This document shows positions 46,260-55,690 of a stretch of 64,000 nt of DNA, one piece after another. The stretch is taken from positions 248,001-312,000 of the forward strand of contig NZ_CP102282.1 of NCBI RefSeq assembly GCF_025150745.1, written 5' to 3'. Under the pieces are notes generated by a model. It saw only the letters and a list, made by a program, of their open reading frames with translations. It searched no databases and was not told where the DNA came from. This stretch comes from Eubacterium ventriosum (GTDB lineage: Bacteria; Bacillota; Clostridia; Lachnospirales; Lachnospiraceae). Numbering within the stretch: the first letter of the stretch is position 1; each line of letters starts with the position of its first letter. Position numbers and translations under genes: made by a program.

Positions 46260-46341
46260 CCAATATACAGTTTTAAGATAGACGTACTATTTATAATAAA
46301 TTTCTTCATTACCAATACGTAGCAATCAATTTCGTTTTAAT

Positions 46342-48372
46342 CTAGAATAAGATTCCACCATACTGTGCAATTACTGTTGCAAAAACAAGTGAAACAATTG
46401 TCATTAACTTAATAAGAATGTTGATTGATGGTCCTGATGTATCCTTGAATGGATCACCTACTGTATCACCAACTACGGCTGCCTTGTGTGCTTCGCTTCC
46501 TTTACCTCCGGCAAAACCACCTTCGATAAACTTCTTAGCATTATCCCAAGCACCACCGGCATTTGCCATAAATACTGCCATCATAACACCACTTACAAGT
46601 GAACCTGCAAGCATACCACCTAAAGCTTCTGCTCCAAGTAAAAATCCAATAACAAGTGGCACAAGAACTGCCATGATACCAGGAACAATCATTTCATGTA
46701 ATGCTGCTTGTGTTGAAATACCTACACATGATGTATAGTCAGGCTTTTCTGTTCCCTTAAGTATACCTGGTTTTTCTTTGAACTGGCGACGAACTTCTTC
46801 AATCATCTTGTTTGCAGCCTTACCAACTGAAGACATTGTCAAAGCTGAGAACATAAATGGAAGCATACCACCAATGAAAAGACCAACTACAACGCTTGCA
46901 TCTAAAATATTGATACCGTTCTTTGTGATTCCTGCTGTTTCCGCAAAAGAAACAAAAAGTGATAAAGCTGTAAGAGCTGCTGAACCAATAGCAAATCCCT
47001 TACCAATAGCTGCTGTAGTATTTCCTACTGCATCTAATTTGTCTGTAATATCTCTAACACTTTCGTCAAGTTCTGACATTTCAGCAATACCGCCGGCATT
47101 ATCAGCGATTGGGCCGTAAGCATCAACTGCTACTGTCATACCTGTTGTTGAAAGCATACCAACTGCTGCAAGAGCAATACCATACATTCCGCAGAAGTGG
47201 AATGCAACTAAGATTCCGATTGCAATAACAACAATAGGGATACATGTTGATTTCATACCAACTGAAAGACCACTAATAATGTTAGTTGCTGAACCTGTCT
47301 GTGAGCTTTCAGCGATTTCCTGAACGCTCTTATATTTTTCTGATGTATACATTTCTGTAACTTTACCAATAATAGTACCAACTACAAGACCAGCAATAAT
47401 TGCGATAAATGCATTAAAGTTACCAAAGAATGTATTACTCAAAATAGCTGAAGCAATAATAACTAATGCTGTTGCTGTATATTCACCTGCATTAAGTGCT
47501 TTCTGTGGATCAGAACCGTCTTTTCCTCTAACAAAGAAAGTAGCGATAACTGATGCAACAATACCAACACCTGCAATTACAAGTGGGAATAAAGCTGCCA
47601 TAAAATGAGATGCACTACCAATATTTGTTGCTACAAGACCAAGTGTAATAGCTGAAACTAAAGCTCCAACATAACTTTCAAATAAGTCAGCACCCATGCC
47701 TGCAACATCACCTACATTGTCACCTACATTATCTGCGATAACAGCAGGATTTCTTGGATCATCTTCAGGAATACCTGCTTCTACTTTACCTACAAGGTCA
47801 GCTCCAACGTCTGCTGCCTTAGTATAGATACCACCTCCAACTCTTGCAAAAAGAGCGATTGATGAAGCACCAAGGCTAAATCCTGTAAGAATACTTACTG
47901 CGTCTGTTGTAACTTCGCCTGTGGCATTAAGAATAATGAAGATAACACTTATTCCAATAATACCAAGACCTACAACGCTAAGACCCATAACAGCACCGCC
48001 TGAAAAAGCGATTGATAAAGCTTTGTTCATTCCGCTTTCTTTAGCTGCATTAGCTGTGCGAACGTTAGCCTTTGTAGCTACTGTCATGCCAAAATAACCT
48101 GCCAAAGTTGAGAATAATGCTCCAACTAAGAAGCAAACTGCTGTAAGCCAGCTAATTCCAAATCCTAAAACTACAAATAATACTGCTACAAAAATAACCA
48201 AAACTTTATATTCTGCAAATAAGAAAGCTCTGGCACCTTCAGCGATAGCTGAAGCGATTTCTTTCATTCTGTCATTTCCGGCTTCGCTCTTGTTAATAGT
48301 CATTGCCTTATAAAAAGCAAAAATCAATGCTATAACACCTGCAACCGGAGCTAAATAAATAAAACTGTTCAT
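46342..48372 (-). CDS. hppA: Membrane-bound ion-translocating pyrophosphatase
   Basis: This 676-residue protein of about 16 helices pumps H+ or Na+ using pyrophosphate. It shows the substrate motif [20 protein letters not shown] and DNVGDNVGD, and a second acidic set near the end ([17 protein letters not shown]). The segment [10 protein letters not shown] has Ala where K+-independent enzymes have Lys, so it is of the K+-dependent class. H+ or Na+ specificity is not decided. GAAAGGG precedes the start. Confidence 0.97.
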   Translation of the reverse strand: MNSFIYLAPVAGVIALIFAFYKAMTINKSEAGNDRMKEIASAIAEGARAFLFAEYKVLVIFVAVLFVVLGFGISWLTAVCFLVGALFSTLAGYFGMTVATKANVRTANAAKESGMNKALSIAFSGGAVMGLSVVGLGIIGISVIFIILNATGEVTTDAVSILTGFSLGASSIALFARVGGGIYTKAADVGADLVGKVEAGIPEDDPRNPAVIADNVGDNVGDVAGMGADLFESYVGALVSAITLGLVATNIGSASHFMAALFPLVIAGVGIVASVIATFFVRGKDGSDPQKALNAGEYTATALVIIASAILSNTFFGNFNAFIAIIAGLVVGTIIGKVTEMYTSEKYKSVQEIAESSQTGSATNIISGLSVGMKSTCIPIVVIAIGILVAFHFCGMYGIALAAVGMLSTTGMTVAVDAYGPIADNAGGIAEMSELDESVRDITDKLDAVGNTTAAIGKGFAIGSAALTALSLFVSFAETAGITKNGINILDASVVVGLFIGGMLPFMFSALTMSSVGKAANKMIEEVRRQFKEKPGILKGTEKPDYTSCVGISTQAALHEMIVPGIMAVLVPLVIGFLLGAEALGGMLAGSLVSGVMMAVFMANAGGAWDNAKKFIEGGFAGGKGSEAHKAAVVGDTVGDPFKDTSGPSINILIKLMTIVSLVFATVIAQYGGILF

Positions 48373-48732
48373 ATTTATTCATTCCCTTTCTTTCTCGATT
48401 CTCAATTGTTGATTATTATCAAACTTGAGTACTTCCAAACAATTAAGATAGTATCAATACTTGAATACATTCTAAACAACCAAATCTTTTCATTTAATTG
48501 ACTTCCCCTTAAGCGTTCAAATTATTTTATAGCAAATGCTTTCAATAATTAATCATCTTCTTAATTGTTAAATAAATAACAAGCAGTTACGTATTCAATA
48601 CCTTACCACGTTTGAGAAAACTTTTCAACAAATTTTATTTCTATTCCTACAACATTTTTTCACTCAATATAGTGAAATGTTCAAAAACATGCGATAAATA
48701 AAGGTTGTGTAGATCATTTACCAGGATTGTAC

Positions 48733-48758
48733 CCGGTAGACAATCACATATTCTTGCT
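48733..48758. repeat. Partial copy of the GTACC-hairpin element
   Basis: A short stretch with TACCCGGTA and CAATCACATATTCTTGCTTC matches the segment after the first hairpin of copy B (45715-45740). The 48373-48792 gap is otherwise A/T-rich with no gene seen. Confidence 0.5.
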
Positions 48759-48792
48759 TCTATATACTTATAATCGCTTCGTAATGGCACAC

Positions 48793-48850
48793 TAAAAAAG
48801 AGCTGTTGTTCTAACGATTGCTAAAATCATTAGCACACAGCTCCTTTTTT
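48793..48850 (-). terminator. Terminator of the Lrp-family gene
   Basis: A stem based on GGAGCTGTG and its near-complement, with an inner stem TAATGATTTTAGCAATCGTTA, is flanked by A-run and T-run. It may act in both directions. Confidence 0.8.
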
Positions 48851-48898
48851 ACAACTTCTATTATAAAAACAAATTAATTTATAAAAATATACTAAATT

Positions 48899-49357
48899 CT
48901 ATTCTTCTTCTGTAGAAAGTGGAATTCCTCTATGTTCTACAGATGTTGAGAATACTATCTGAGTCTTCGTACTTCCGAATGTCTGAAGCTCTCCAATGAA
49001 GTGATCAAGCTCCTCAGTACTCTTAAACATTACCTCAACAAGCATTGCATAGTCTCCTGTAACACAGTTACATTCAATAACATTGTTACAACTTTTAATA
49101 TAAGGATAGAAATCCTTCTTCTGTCCCGGATTAACCTCAAGGTTTATAAATGCCTTAATATGATAACCCAATTCTGCCGGGTTAACCTTTGCAGTATAAC
49201 CTGTAATAATTCCTGCCTGTTCTAATCTTTCAATTCTGGCAGATACTGCCGGTGATGATAAAAAGACCTGGCTCGCAATAGTTTTAAGGGGAATACGAGC
49301 GTTCTCATGAAGCAACTTAATAATCTGTTCATCTATATGGTCTAATTCATGTCTCAT
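48899..49357 (-). CDS. Lrp/AsnC-family transcription regulator
   Basis: This 152-residue protein has an N-terminal winged HTH (DHIDEQIIKLLHENARIPLK then SSPAVSARIERLEQAGIITGY) and a C-terminal RAM domain (VTGDYAMLVEVMF). Lrp-type regulators sense amino acids. The start at 49357 follows AAGGAG; an upstream extension is unlikely. No adjacent amino-acid gene reveals the target; iorAB is one possibility in the window, without evidence. Confidence 0.93.
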   Translation of the reverse strand: MRHELDHIDEQIIKLLHENARIPLKTIASQVFLSSPAVSARIERLEQAGIITGYTAKVNPAELGYHIKAFINLEVNPGQKKDFYPYIKSCNNVIECNCVTGDYAMLVEVMFKSTEELDHFIGELQTFGSTKTQIVFSTSVEHRGIPLSTEEE

Positions 49358-49499
49358 AAGTAGTACTCCTTTCAATATAATATTTTTCAGCATATTTTAA
49401 TTTTATAAAGTTTTCACCTTATAAACATAAAGATATTATAGCACAGAGTTAAAAAAATTTACAATAATAAATTATTTATACATTATTTTTGTTTTTTCC

Positions 49500-49545
49500 A
49501 ACAAAAAACATCTTCAAACCCACAACGTCAGTTCAAAGATGCTTT
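49500..49545 (-). terminator. Terminator of glf
   Basis: GCATCTTTGAA and TTGAAGATGT pair around a 15-base loop, followed by TTTTTTG on the minus strand. Confidence 0.75.
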
Positions 49546-49627
49546 AATTCAAAGATATTTTCATTCCAAAATATTGTAATTCAAAAAATATTACAATTCA
49601 AAAAATTTTAACCTCTTTAGGAATTTC

Positions 49628-50743
49628 CTAAACTAATTCCTTCTCACTCATTTCAAGTGCGGACGCAATAACTGCATCCATATCATAATACTTATATTCA
49701 CCAAGTCGGCCACCAAAAATAATATTATCTTCCTTCTGTGCTAACTCTTTATACTGCTCATACAGAGCGCCATTCTTTTCGTCGTTCACAGGATAGTAAG
49801 GTTCATCTCCCGGCTTCCATTCAGCACTGTACTCTCTTGAAATAACAGTCTTAGGCAAGTCATTACCTTCTTCATCCTTTCCGAACTCGAACCACTTATG
49901 TTCAATAATACGAGTCCAAGGTGTTTCAGAATCAGTATAATTAACTGCTGCATTTCCCTGAAAATTAGGAATATCAAGGATTTCATTTTCAAATCTTACT
50001 GAACGGTACTCTAAAGTTCCAAGCTTGTAGTCAAAATATGCATCAATAGCCCCTGTGTAAACTACCTTGGAAGCCATTGCATCATATTCACTCTTGTTAT
50101 CAAAATAATCAACTCCAAGTTTTACATCAATGCCCTCAAGCATATTTTCAACCATCTTGGTATATCCACCTACCGGAATCCCCTGATAAAGTGCATTAAA
50201 ATAATTATTATCAAAAGTAAGTCGAACCGGCAATCTCTTAATAATGAAAGAAGGAAGTTTATCGCAAGGTCTTCCCCACTGCTTCATTGTGTAACCCTTA
50301 ATCAACTTTTCATAAATATCGGTTCCTACCAAAGAAATAGCCTGTTCTTCCAAATTCTTAGGTTCAGTAATTCCAGCCTGTTTCTTCTGCTCCTCAATCT
50401 TTGCCTGCGCTTCACTTGGTGTAACAACTCCCCACATCTTGTTGAAAGTATACATATTAAAAGGCAAGCTAAAAAGTTCCCCCTTATAATTTGCTACCGG
50501 TGAATTAGTAAATCTGTTAAATTCAGCAAACCGATTAACAAAATTCCAAACTTTCTTATTATTAGTATGGAAAATATGTGCCCCATACTTATGTACATTG
50601 ATGCCTTCAATCTTCTCCGTGAAAACATTTCCTGCAATATTAGGTCTTTTATCAATAACCAAAACAGACTTTCCCTGAGCCTTGGCCTGATTAGCAAAAA
50701 CTGCTCCATACAAACCTGCTCCAACTACTAAATAATCGTACAT
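49628..50743 (-). CDS. glf: UDP-galactopyranose mutase
   Basis: This 371-residue flavoenzyme interconverts UDP-galactopyranose and UDP-galactofuranose for surface glycans. It shows the FAD loop MYDYLVVGAGLYGAVFANQA, YGAHIFHTNN, MKQWGR and the C-terminal GGRLGEYKYYDM. The ATG at 50743 has no good ribosome site of its own; a five-codon leader frame with a good site stops four bases before it. Confidence 0.95.
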   Translation of the reverse strand: MYDYLVVGAGLYGAVFANQAKAQGKSVLVIDKRPNIAGNVFTEKIEGINVHKYGAHIFHTNNKKVWNFVNRFAEFNRFTNSPVANYKGELFSLPFNMYTFNKMWGVVTPSEAQAKIEEQKKQAGITEPKNLEEQAISLVGTDIYEKLIKGYTMKQWGRPCDKLPSFIIKRLPVRLTFDNNYFNALYQGIPVGGYTKMVENMLEGIDVKLGVDYFDNKSEYDAMASKVVYTGAIDAYFDYKLGTLEYRSVRFENEILDIPNFQGNAAVNYTDSETPWTRIIEHKWFEFGKDEEGNDLPKTVISREYSAEWKPGDEPYYPVNDEKNGALYEQYKELAQKEDNIIFGGRLGEYKYYDMDAVIASALEMSEKELV

Positions 50744-50747
50744 ACTA

Positions 50748-50765
50748 CTATTTTGCAATATCCAT
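50748..50765 (-). CDS. Five-codon leader ORF (MDIAK) upstream of glf
   Basis: ATG GAT ATT GCA AAA TAG follows GGGAG at 7 bases and stops four bases before the glf ATG, which itself lacks a ribosome site. Translational coupling by re-initiation is the likely purpose. The alternative is a longer glf starting at a TTG at 50779. Confidence 0.5.
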   Translation of the reverse strand: MDIAK

Positions 50766-50900
50766 AATGCCACTCCCAATAATACCTATGAATACCGCCT
50801 GCTCCTTTCCCTGCCTAGCCCCAAATGAATCGCATCGTAAGCCAGTCCTTTTCATATTTACTGTAGTTTACTATATAATTCATTTGAAATAGTGTCAAGC

Positions 50901-52043
50901 CTACTTTCTCAATACAGCCTTAAGTTCTGCCATGGCTCTTTTCCAACCTGTGAAAGGAAGCTTAATAATTCTAAATAAATATCCAAAAGGAACAAGAACC
51001 TTATACCTACATATCAATGGATGATACTTCTTAAAACTTTTATAGTCTGGGAAAACTCGTCTAAAAACATATTTAAACTTAGATTTTTTTACATCATCGT
51101 CATCTCCAAGCTTATTTGCTACCAAATTATCCACATTTCCATATGTGCCTGCTCCCATAATATAATCAAGCATATTCTTTTCATCTGTTGGAAGACCTTC
51201 ATACCAATCCGCTTTAGCATCAGATTCATTAACACTAAATACATCAAAACATAGCTTTCTAAACTGCTTTTCAAAATCTGCTATATTTAATTTTCCCAAT
51301 TCTTTTTCAACATAAGAAAAATCTAACTCTTTATTCTTTCTCAAATACAAATACACATCAAGAATTGTTCTAAGTCCCATTCCGCCGCCTGCATAATGCT
51401 TATATGTATGTACCATAAAATAAATATAAAAATCTTCCTCTTTGAATACATATTCCAGGCTATTCTCAGACTTCTTTGTTAACTTATCAAATACATTGTC
51501 AAAATAATTATTCCAACTTTCGTAATCATCTTTGTCAAAAAGAGCTCTGTGCATTTCAAAATTATATGCCGGTTTCTTTAAATACTCATCATGATTGCTG
51601 GTTCCATATCCTTTAATACTGTACCCTCTATCAACCATGAAGTCATAAATGTCCTTCATATATTTTCTGTCAACCAAAATATCATTATCTGACATCTCTC
51701 TTAAGGCAGGATTTGGATAGTATTCCCTAATAATCAAACCTTTCAGTAACAAATACCAAATATTCTTTTCTTCAAAGAATGCAATAATCTCCTCGCGCTC
51801 AACATCCATCAAAACATTCTTGTAAACAGCCTGATTCTTTTCCATCTGCCATCTTTGATATATCGGGCTCCTCTTGTCAACATCCGTTCTATCCAAAACT
51901 TCTGCCATAAGCGCAGTTAAATTATGTTTCTTGCAAATCTGATATGCTCCCGCCAAATTAGAACAAAATGCCTGGTCCATTTCCTCTCCATTAACATAAC
52001 TTCTAATAGCATTTATAACATTTATATACTCTTCCAATAGCAT
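50901..52043 (-). CDS. Nucleotidyltransferase-fold protein (NTP_transf_5 type)
   Basis: This 380-residue cytoplasmic protein has the segment LLLKGLIIREYYPNPALREM followed by SDNDILVD, in which the two Asp residues are the likely metal ligands of a minimal nucleotidyltransferase. This uncharacterised family often accompanies PqqD-like and HprK-like genes; here those lie 42 kb away. It is near glf, so a surface-polymer link is possible. The target is unknown. Confidence 0.8.
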   Translation of the reverse strand: MLLEEYINVINAIRSYVNGEEMDQAFCSNLAGAYQICKKHNLTALMAEVLDRTDVDKRSPIYQRWQMEKNQAVYKNVLMDVEREEIIAFFEEKNIWYLLLKGLIIREYYPNPALREMSDNDILVDRKYMKDIYDFMVDRGYSIKGYGTSNHDEYLKKPAYNFEMHRALFDKDDYESWNNYFDNVFDKLTKKSENSLEYVFKEEDFYIYFMVHTYKHYAGGGMGLRTILDVYLYLRKNKELDFSYVEKELGKLNIADFEKQFRKLCFDVFSVNESDAKADWYEGLPTDEKNMLDYIMGAGTYGNVDNLVANKLGDDDDVKKSKFKYVFRRVFPDYKSFKKYHPLICRYKVLVPFGYLFRIIKLPFTGWKRAMAELKAVLRK

Positions 52044-52093
52044 TTTCTTCTCCTAATAAAATATTTTTTCAAGCATACATTCTTCCTAAATAT

Positions 52094-52384
52094 CTATTCC
52101 GCCAATGCTTTCTGCTCACTCATCACCTTGTCATAATAAGCCTTATATCTATAGATAGTTCTTTCGCTCAATTTTTTTTCTTTTGCAATTTCAGCAATTG
52201 ACATTCCCGATTCATATAAAACAACAAAATCATTATAAATAGACTGCCACTTATCGTTATGTTTCTGACGTCCGCTTACTTTTCTGGTTCTGTAATATTC
52301 CAATTCTTCATTCAGCTTCTGGTTCTCCGCCTCTAATTCCTTAATTCTTTCCAATGCCATTTCTAATGTTTCAATCTTTCTCAT
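52094..52384 (-). CDS. Small coiled-coil plus helix-turn-helix protein
   Basis: This 96-residue protein begins with a leucine-rich coiled coil (LEMALERIKELEAENQKLNE) and ends in a Hin/resolvase-type HTH (LYESGMSIAEIAKEKKLSER then TIYRYKAYYD). It is a probable DNA-binding dimer. It sits 50 bases upstream of the nucleotidyltransferase gene and may be co-transcribed. It is not an obvious transposase piece, since no catalytic residues or IS ends are near. Confidence 0.7.
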   Translation of the reverse strand: MRKIETLEMALERIKELEAENQKLNEELEYYRTRKVSGRQKHNDKWQSIYNDFVVLYESGMSIAEIAKEKKLSERTIYRYKAYYDKVMSEQKALAE

Positions 52385-52501
52385 AGTAATTTTTCCTTTA
52401 TCCTTAATACTATGATTTTATTATTTATCATCTTTTTTGTCAATATGATTCTGTCATTTAGGCTATTTTATTCAACAAATTCTCCTAAGAATTTTCAATC
52501 G

Positions 52502-52538
52502 AAAAAACTACAGCCCACGTTTCCGCAAGCTGTAGCCT
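52502..52538 (-). terminator. Terminator of spoVG
   Basis: GGCTACAGC and GCTGTAG pair around about 14 bases, followed by TTTTTTC on the minus strand. Confidence 0.8.
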
Positions 52539-52573
52539 TTTTAGTTAGATATTATTTTATTGTTTATAATTTT

Positions 52574-52846
52574 CTATTCAGCTTCCGGTTCAAGTAAGGC
52601 CTTCTCGTAAGCTTCAAGAACTATCTTCTGGATATTGTTACGGGTACCTGAGTTGATTGGATGAGCAATGTCTCTGTATTCACCATCTGCTGCTTTTCTG
52701 CTAGGCATTGCAATGAATAATCCCTTATCTCCTTCAACTACTTTAATGTCATGTACTACAAATTCATCATCAATAGTAATTGACACAACTGCTTTCATCT
52801 TTCCTTCTTTTGTCATTTTTCTAACTCTTACATCTGTAATATTCAT
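52574..52846 (-). CDS. spoVG: Septation/sporulation regulator SpoVG
   Basis: This 90-residue protein begins [20 protein letters not shown] and contains [10 protein letters not shown] and [10 protein letters not shown], the family signature. SpoVG is a site-specific DNA/RNA-binding regulator affecting division and sporulation. The start at 52846 follows GAGGAAGGA. It is a single-gene unit. Confidence 0.97.
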   Translation of the reverse strand: MNITDVRVRKMTKEGKMKAVVSITIDDEFVVHDIKVVEGDKGLFIAMPSRKAADGEYRDIAHPINSGTRNNIQKIVLEAYEKALLEPEAE

Positions 52847-52961
52847 AATTATGTCCTTCCTCAATTTCCTGCTTTGAGGTACAGGTGTACCTGTAATACA
52901 CCTGCGCTTCCTTTCTATTATATTTGCCTAAGTATTTTTATGTACAACCCTTAGATTACTT

Positions 52962-54083
52962 CTACAAACTATATCTGAAGTTTCTCTCATTAATAATCTG
53001 TACTTCGCTATCTTCGCTTCCTAATTTCTCGTTAGGATTAATAGTGCTGTGGCTTTCAACTATACAATTCTCTATTACTGTGTTGTCTCCAATATAAACA
53101 TCATTAAGAATAATTGAGTTCTTGATTACACAATTGTTTCCAATGTATGCCTGATGGAATACCACGGATCCGTCCACTTCACCGTTAATGATACAACCAC
53201 TTGAAATTAAGCTGTTTCTTACTTTTGAACCAGGATTATATTTTGCCGGTGGCAAATCAGCCACTTTTGAATATACGTCCGGATACTGTTTAAAGAAGAA
53301 ATCCCTTACATCCGGTTTAAGAAAATCCATATTACAACTATAATAGTTGTCTATGTTAGAAATATTCTGCCAATAAGAATCAAGATTATAAGCATATATT
53401 CTCTTTGTATCTTTGTTTCTGATAATTATGTCGTTTACAAAATCATAATTATCTTCTGCCATACACTGCTCAATTAACTGGATAAGTAATCTTCTTCTGA
53501 TTACATAAATTCCTGTTGAAATCTTTGAGCTTGTTGTTTCGCCCGGCTTCTCTACAAAATCAACGATTCTGCCGTTAGAATCTGTTGTTACAACACCGTA
53601 TGCTAAAGCCTTCTCTGTTGAACCGATATCCTTGCAGACAATTGTAATGTCTGCGCCTGTTTCAACATGTCTTTCTAATACTTTGTTGTAATCAAGCTTG
53701 TATACTGCATCTGCTGATGCAATAATTGCATATGGTTCATGGCTCTTCTTTAAAAATGCCATATTCTGTGCAATGGCATCTGCAGTTCCCCTATACCAGA
53801 ATCCATTGTCTGATGTGATAGATGGTGTAAATACAAACAATCCTCCCTGTTTTCTACCAAAATCCCACCATTTAGATGAACTTAAATGTTCATTTAATGA
53901 CCACGCATTGTACTGTGTTAAAACTGCTACCTTCTGAATATGTGAATTAGACATATTACTTAATGAAAAATCTATAGCTCTATAGCTTCCTGCTATAGGC
54001 ATTGCTCCAATTGCTCTCTTCTTTGAGAGTTCGCGCATCTTACTGTTATTTCCACCTGCTAAAATTATTCCTATTGCTCTCAT
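52962..54083 (-). CDS. glgD: Glucose-1-phosphate adenylyltransferase regulatory subunit
   Basis: This 373-residue GlgC paralogue keeps the nucleotidyltransferase fold and the left-handed beta-helix tail but has degenerate catalytic segments (GGNNSKMRELSKKRAIGAMP instead of GGxGxRLxxLT). It is known to modulate GlgC in Firmicutes. Its ATG overlaps the glgC stop (TAATG), so the pair is coupled. Confidence 0.95.
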   Translation of the reverse strand: MRAIGIILAGGNNSKMRELSKKRAIGAMPIAGSYRAIDFSLSNMSNSHIQKVAVLTQYNAWSLNEHLSSSKWWDFGRKQGGLFVFTPSITSDNGFWYRGTADAIAQNMAFLKKSHEPYAIIASADAVYKLDYNKVLERHVETGADITIVCKDIGSTEKALAYGVVTTDSNGRIVDFVEKPGETTSSKISTGIYVIRRRLLIQLIEQCMAEDNYDFVNDIIIRNKDTKRIYAYNLDSYWQNISNIDNYYSCNMDFLKPDVRDFFFKQYPDVYSKVADLPPAKYNPGSKVRNSLISSGCIINGEVDGSVVFHQAYIGNNCVIKNSIILNDVYIGDNTVIENCIVESHSTINPNEKLGSEDSEVQIINERNFRYSL

Positions 54084-55354
54084 TAAATCTCACCTGCCTT
54101 AATAATATAGCCACCTGATGGGAGCTTTCCGTCCGGATAATCTGTAATTTCCGTCTTTCCTGATATTGCTACATTCTTTCCAATCTTTACACCATCCGGT
54201 ATACTTGAACCTTCTCCAATAACAGCAAGTTCACAATTATAAATCTTCTGACTTAACAAGCTGTCTGCATATTCTCCAATGCCGATTTCGCAATCCTGTC
54301 CAACTTCAACATTCTCTGCAATAATGGCATTGTAAACCTTAGTTCCTTTTCTAATTATGGTGCCATGCATAATAATGGAATCGTGAACCTCCGCTCCTTC
54401 TTCTATCACTACATCCGCACTTATTACCGAGTTATAAACACCGCCGTATATATCACAGCCCTCGCCTACAATACTCTTCTCCACCTCTGCACTGTCTGAC
54501 AGATACTGTGGTGGTAAAGCATCATTCTTAGTATAAATCTTCCAAAATTCTTCATATAAATTAAATTCAGGCACAATATCAATTAATTCCATATTGGCTT
54601 CCCAATATGACTTTAATGTTCCTACATCTTTCCAATATCCTGTATATTCATATGCAAAAATTCTTTTTCCTTCTCTGTGAACATATGGAATAATATGCAT
54701 GCCAAAGTCACAATTAGGCTGGTCTTTAAGCTTAATCAATGCTTCTCTAAGAACCGGCCAGCTAAATATGTAGATACCCATTGATGCAAGATTACTCTTT
54801 GGATGTTCCGGCTTCTCCTGGAACTCTGTAATCTTGTGATCCTCATCTGTAACTACTACACCAAATCTGCTTGCCTCCTCAATTGGAACAGGCATTGCTG
54901 CAATTGTAACATCTGCCTTATTAGCCTTATGATAATCAAGCATAACCTCGTAGTCCATCTTATAAATATGGTCACCTGACAAAATAAGTATATAATCAGG
55001 ATTATATGAATCCATATAGTCTAAGTTCTGGAAAATGGCATTGGCTGTACCTGTATACCATTCAGTGTTCTTACTTTTTTCGTATGGCGGAAGAACCGTA
55101 ACGCCTCCAATATTACGATCTAAGTCCCATGAAATACCAATTCCAATATGGGAGTTAAGTCTAAGTGGCTGATACTGTGTTAAAACACCTACTGTATCAA
55201 TGCCTGAGTTAATGCAGTTACTAAGTGGAAAATCAATAATCTTATACTTTCCTCCAAATGCCACTGCAGGTTTTGCAACTTTTGCTGTTAAAACACCGAG
55301 ACGGCTTCCCTGTCCTCCTGCTAACAGCATTGCAATCATTTCTTTTTTAATCAT
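54083..55354 (-). CDS. glgC: Glucose-1-phosphate adenylyltransferase catalytic subunit
   Basis: This 423-residue enzyme makes ADP-glucose for glycogen synthesis. It shows [14 protein letters not shown], the [15 protein letters not shown] loop, [10 protein letters not shown] with the metal Asp and GTANAIFQN. The ATG at 55354 follows GAGGTGAGG; a GTG nine bases earlier is possible. It pairs with glgD. No glgA or glgB is in the window, while a GH13 hydrolase lies at 26.4 kb. Confidence 0.97.
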   Translation of the reverse strand: MIKKEMIAMLLAGGQGSRLGVLTAKVAKPAVAFGGKYKIIDFPLSNCINSGIDTVGVLTQYQPLRLNSHIGIGISWDLDRNIGGVTVLPPYEKSKNTEWYTGTANAIFQNLDYMDSYNPDYILILSGDHIYKMDYEVMLDYHKANKADVTIAAMPVPIEEASRFGVVVTDEDHKITEFQEKPEHPKSNLASMGIYIFSWPVLREALIKLKDQPNCDFGMHIIPYVHREGKRIFAYEYTGYWKDVGTLKSYWEANMELIDIVPEFNLYEEFWKIYTKNDALPPQYLSDSAEVEKSIVGEGCDIYGGVYNSVISADVVIEEGAEVHDSIIMHGTIIRKGTKVYNAIIAENVEVGQDCEIGIGEYADSLLSQKIYNCELAVIGEGSSIPDGVKIGKNVAISGKTEITDYPDGKLPSGGYIIKAGEI

Positions 55355-55388
55355 GTCCCTCACCTCGCTGCGAATAATTGATAAGTTA

Positions 55389-55416
55389 ATTATAGCACTA
55401 ACCCCCTTTCAATAAA
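55389..55416 (-). promoter_or_regulatory. Weak candidate promoter of glgCD
   Basis: A perfect TATAAT on the minus strand with a poor -35 (TTTATT) at 16 bases, about 35 bases before the glgC start. Confidence 0.45.
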
Positions 55417-55593
55417 AGAGTTTCAATGAATTTTATTGTGTATTTTTTCTCTAAATTTCTTGTTTTTTCTACATGTGTTATGCAAAATTACCAATTTCTT
55501 TATTACTTTTTCGTGTTTTTTATTATTTCATTAATTTTTTTATTATTTTTTCAAAAGAGTTTTTATTTTCCTGTTTTTTTTCTTTTTTCAGTC

Positions 55594-55622
55594 TTTAAAA
55601 ATAAATCATTTAAGAGTATACT
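55594..55622 (+). promoter_or_regulatory. Candidate promoter of murC
   Basis: TTTAAA and TATACT are 17 bases apart, about 70 bases before the murC start. The rest of the 55417-55593 gap is a T-rich tract without features. Confidence 0.5.
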
Positions 55623-55690
55623 TAATTAATAAGTAGAAAGGCGTTTTCGTCTTTTAATTTTTTTCTTAAGAAAGGATGAAATAAACAACT

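Noticed and set aside
45890-46315. Several overlapping repeat-containing reading frames on both strands
   Set aside because: They follow the 69-bp array and hairpins in all frames at once, with no start signals and no family resemblance.
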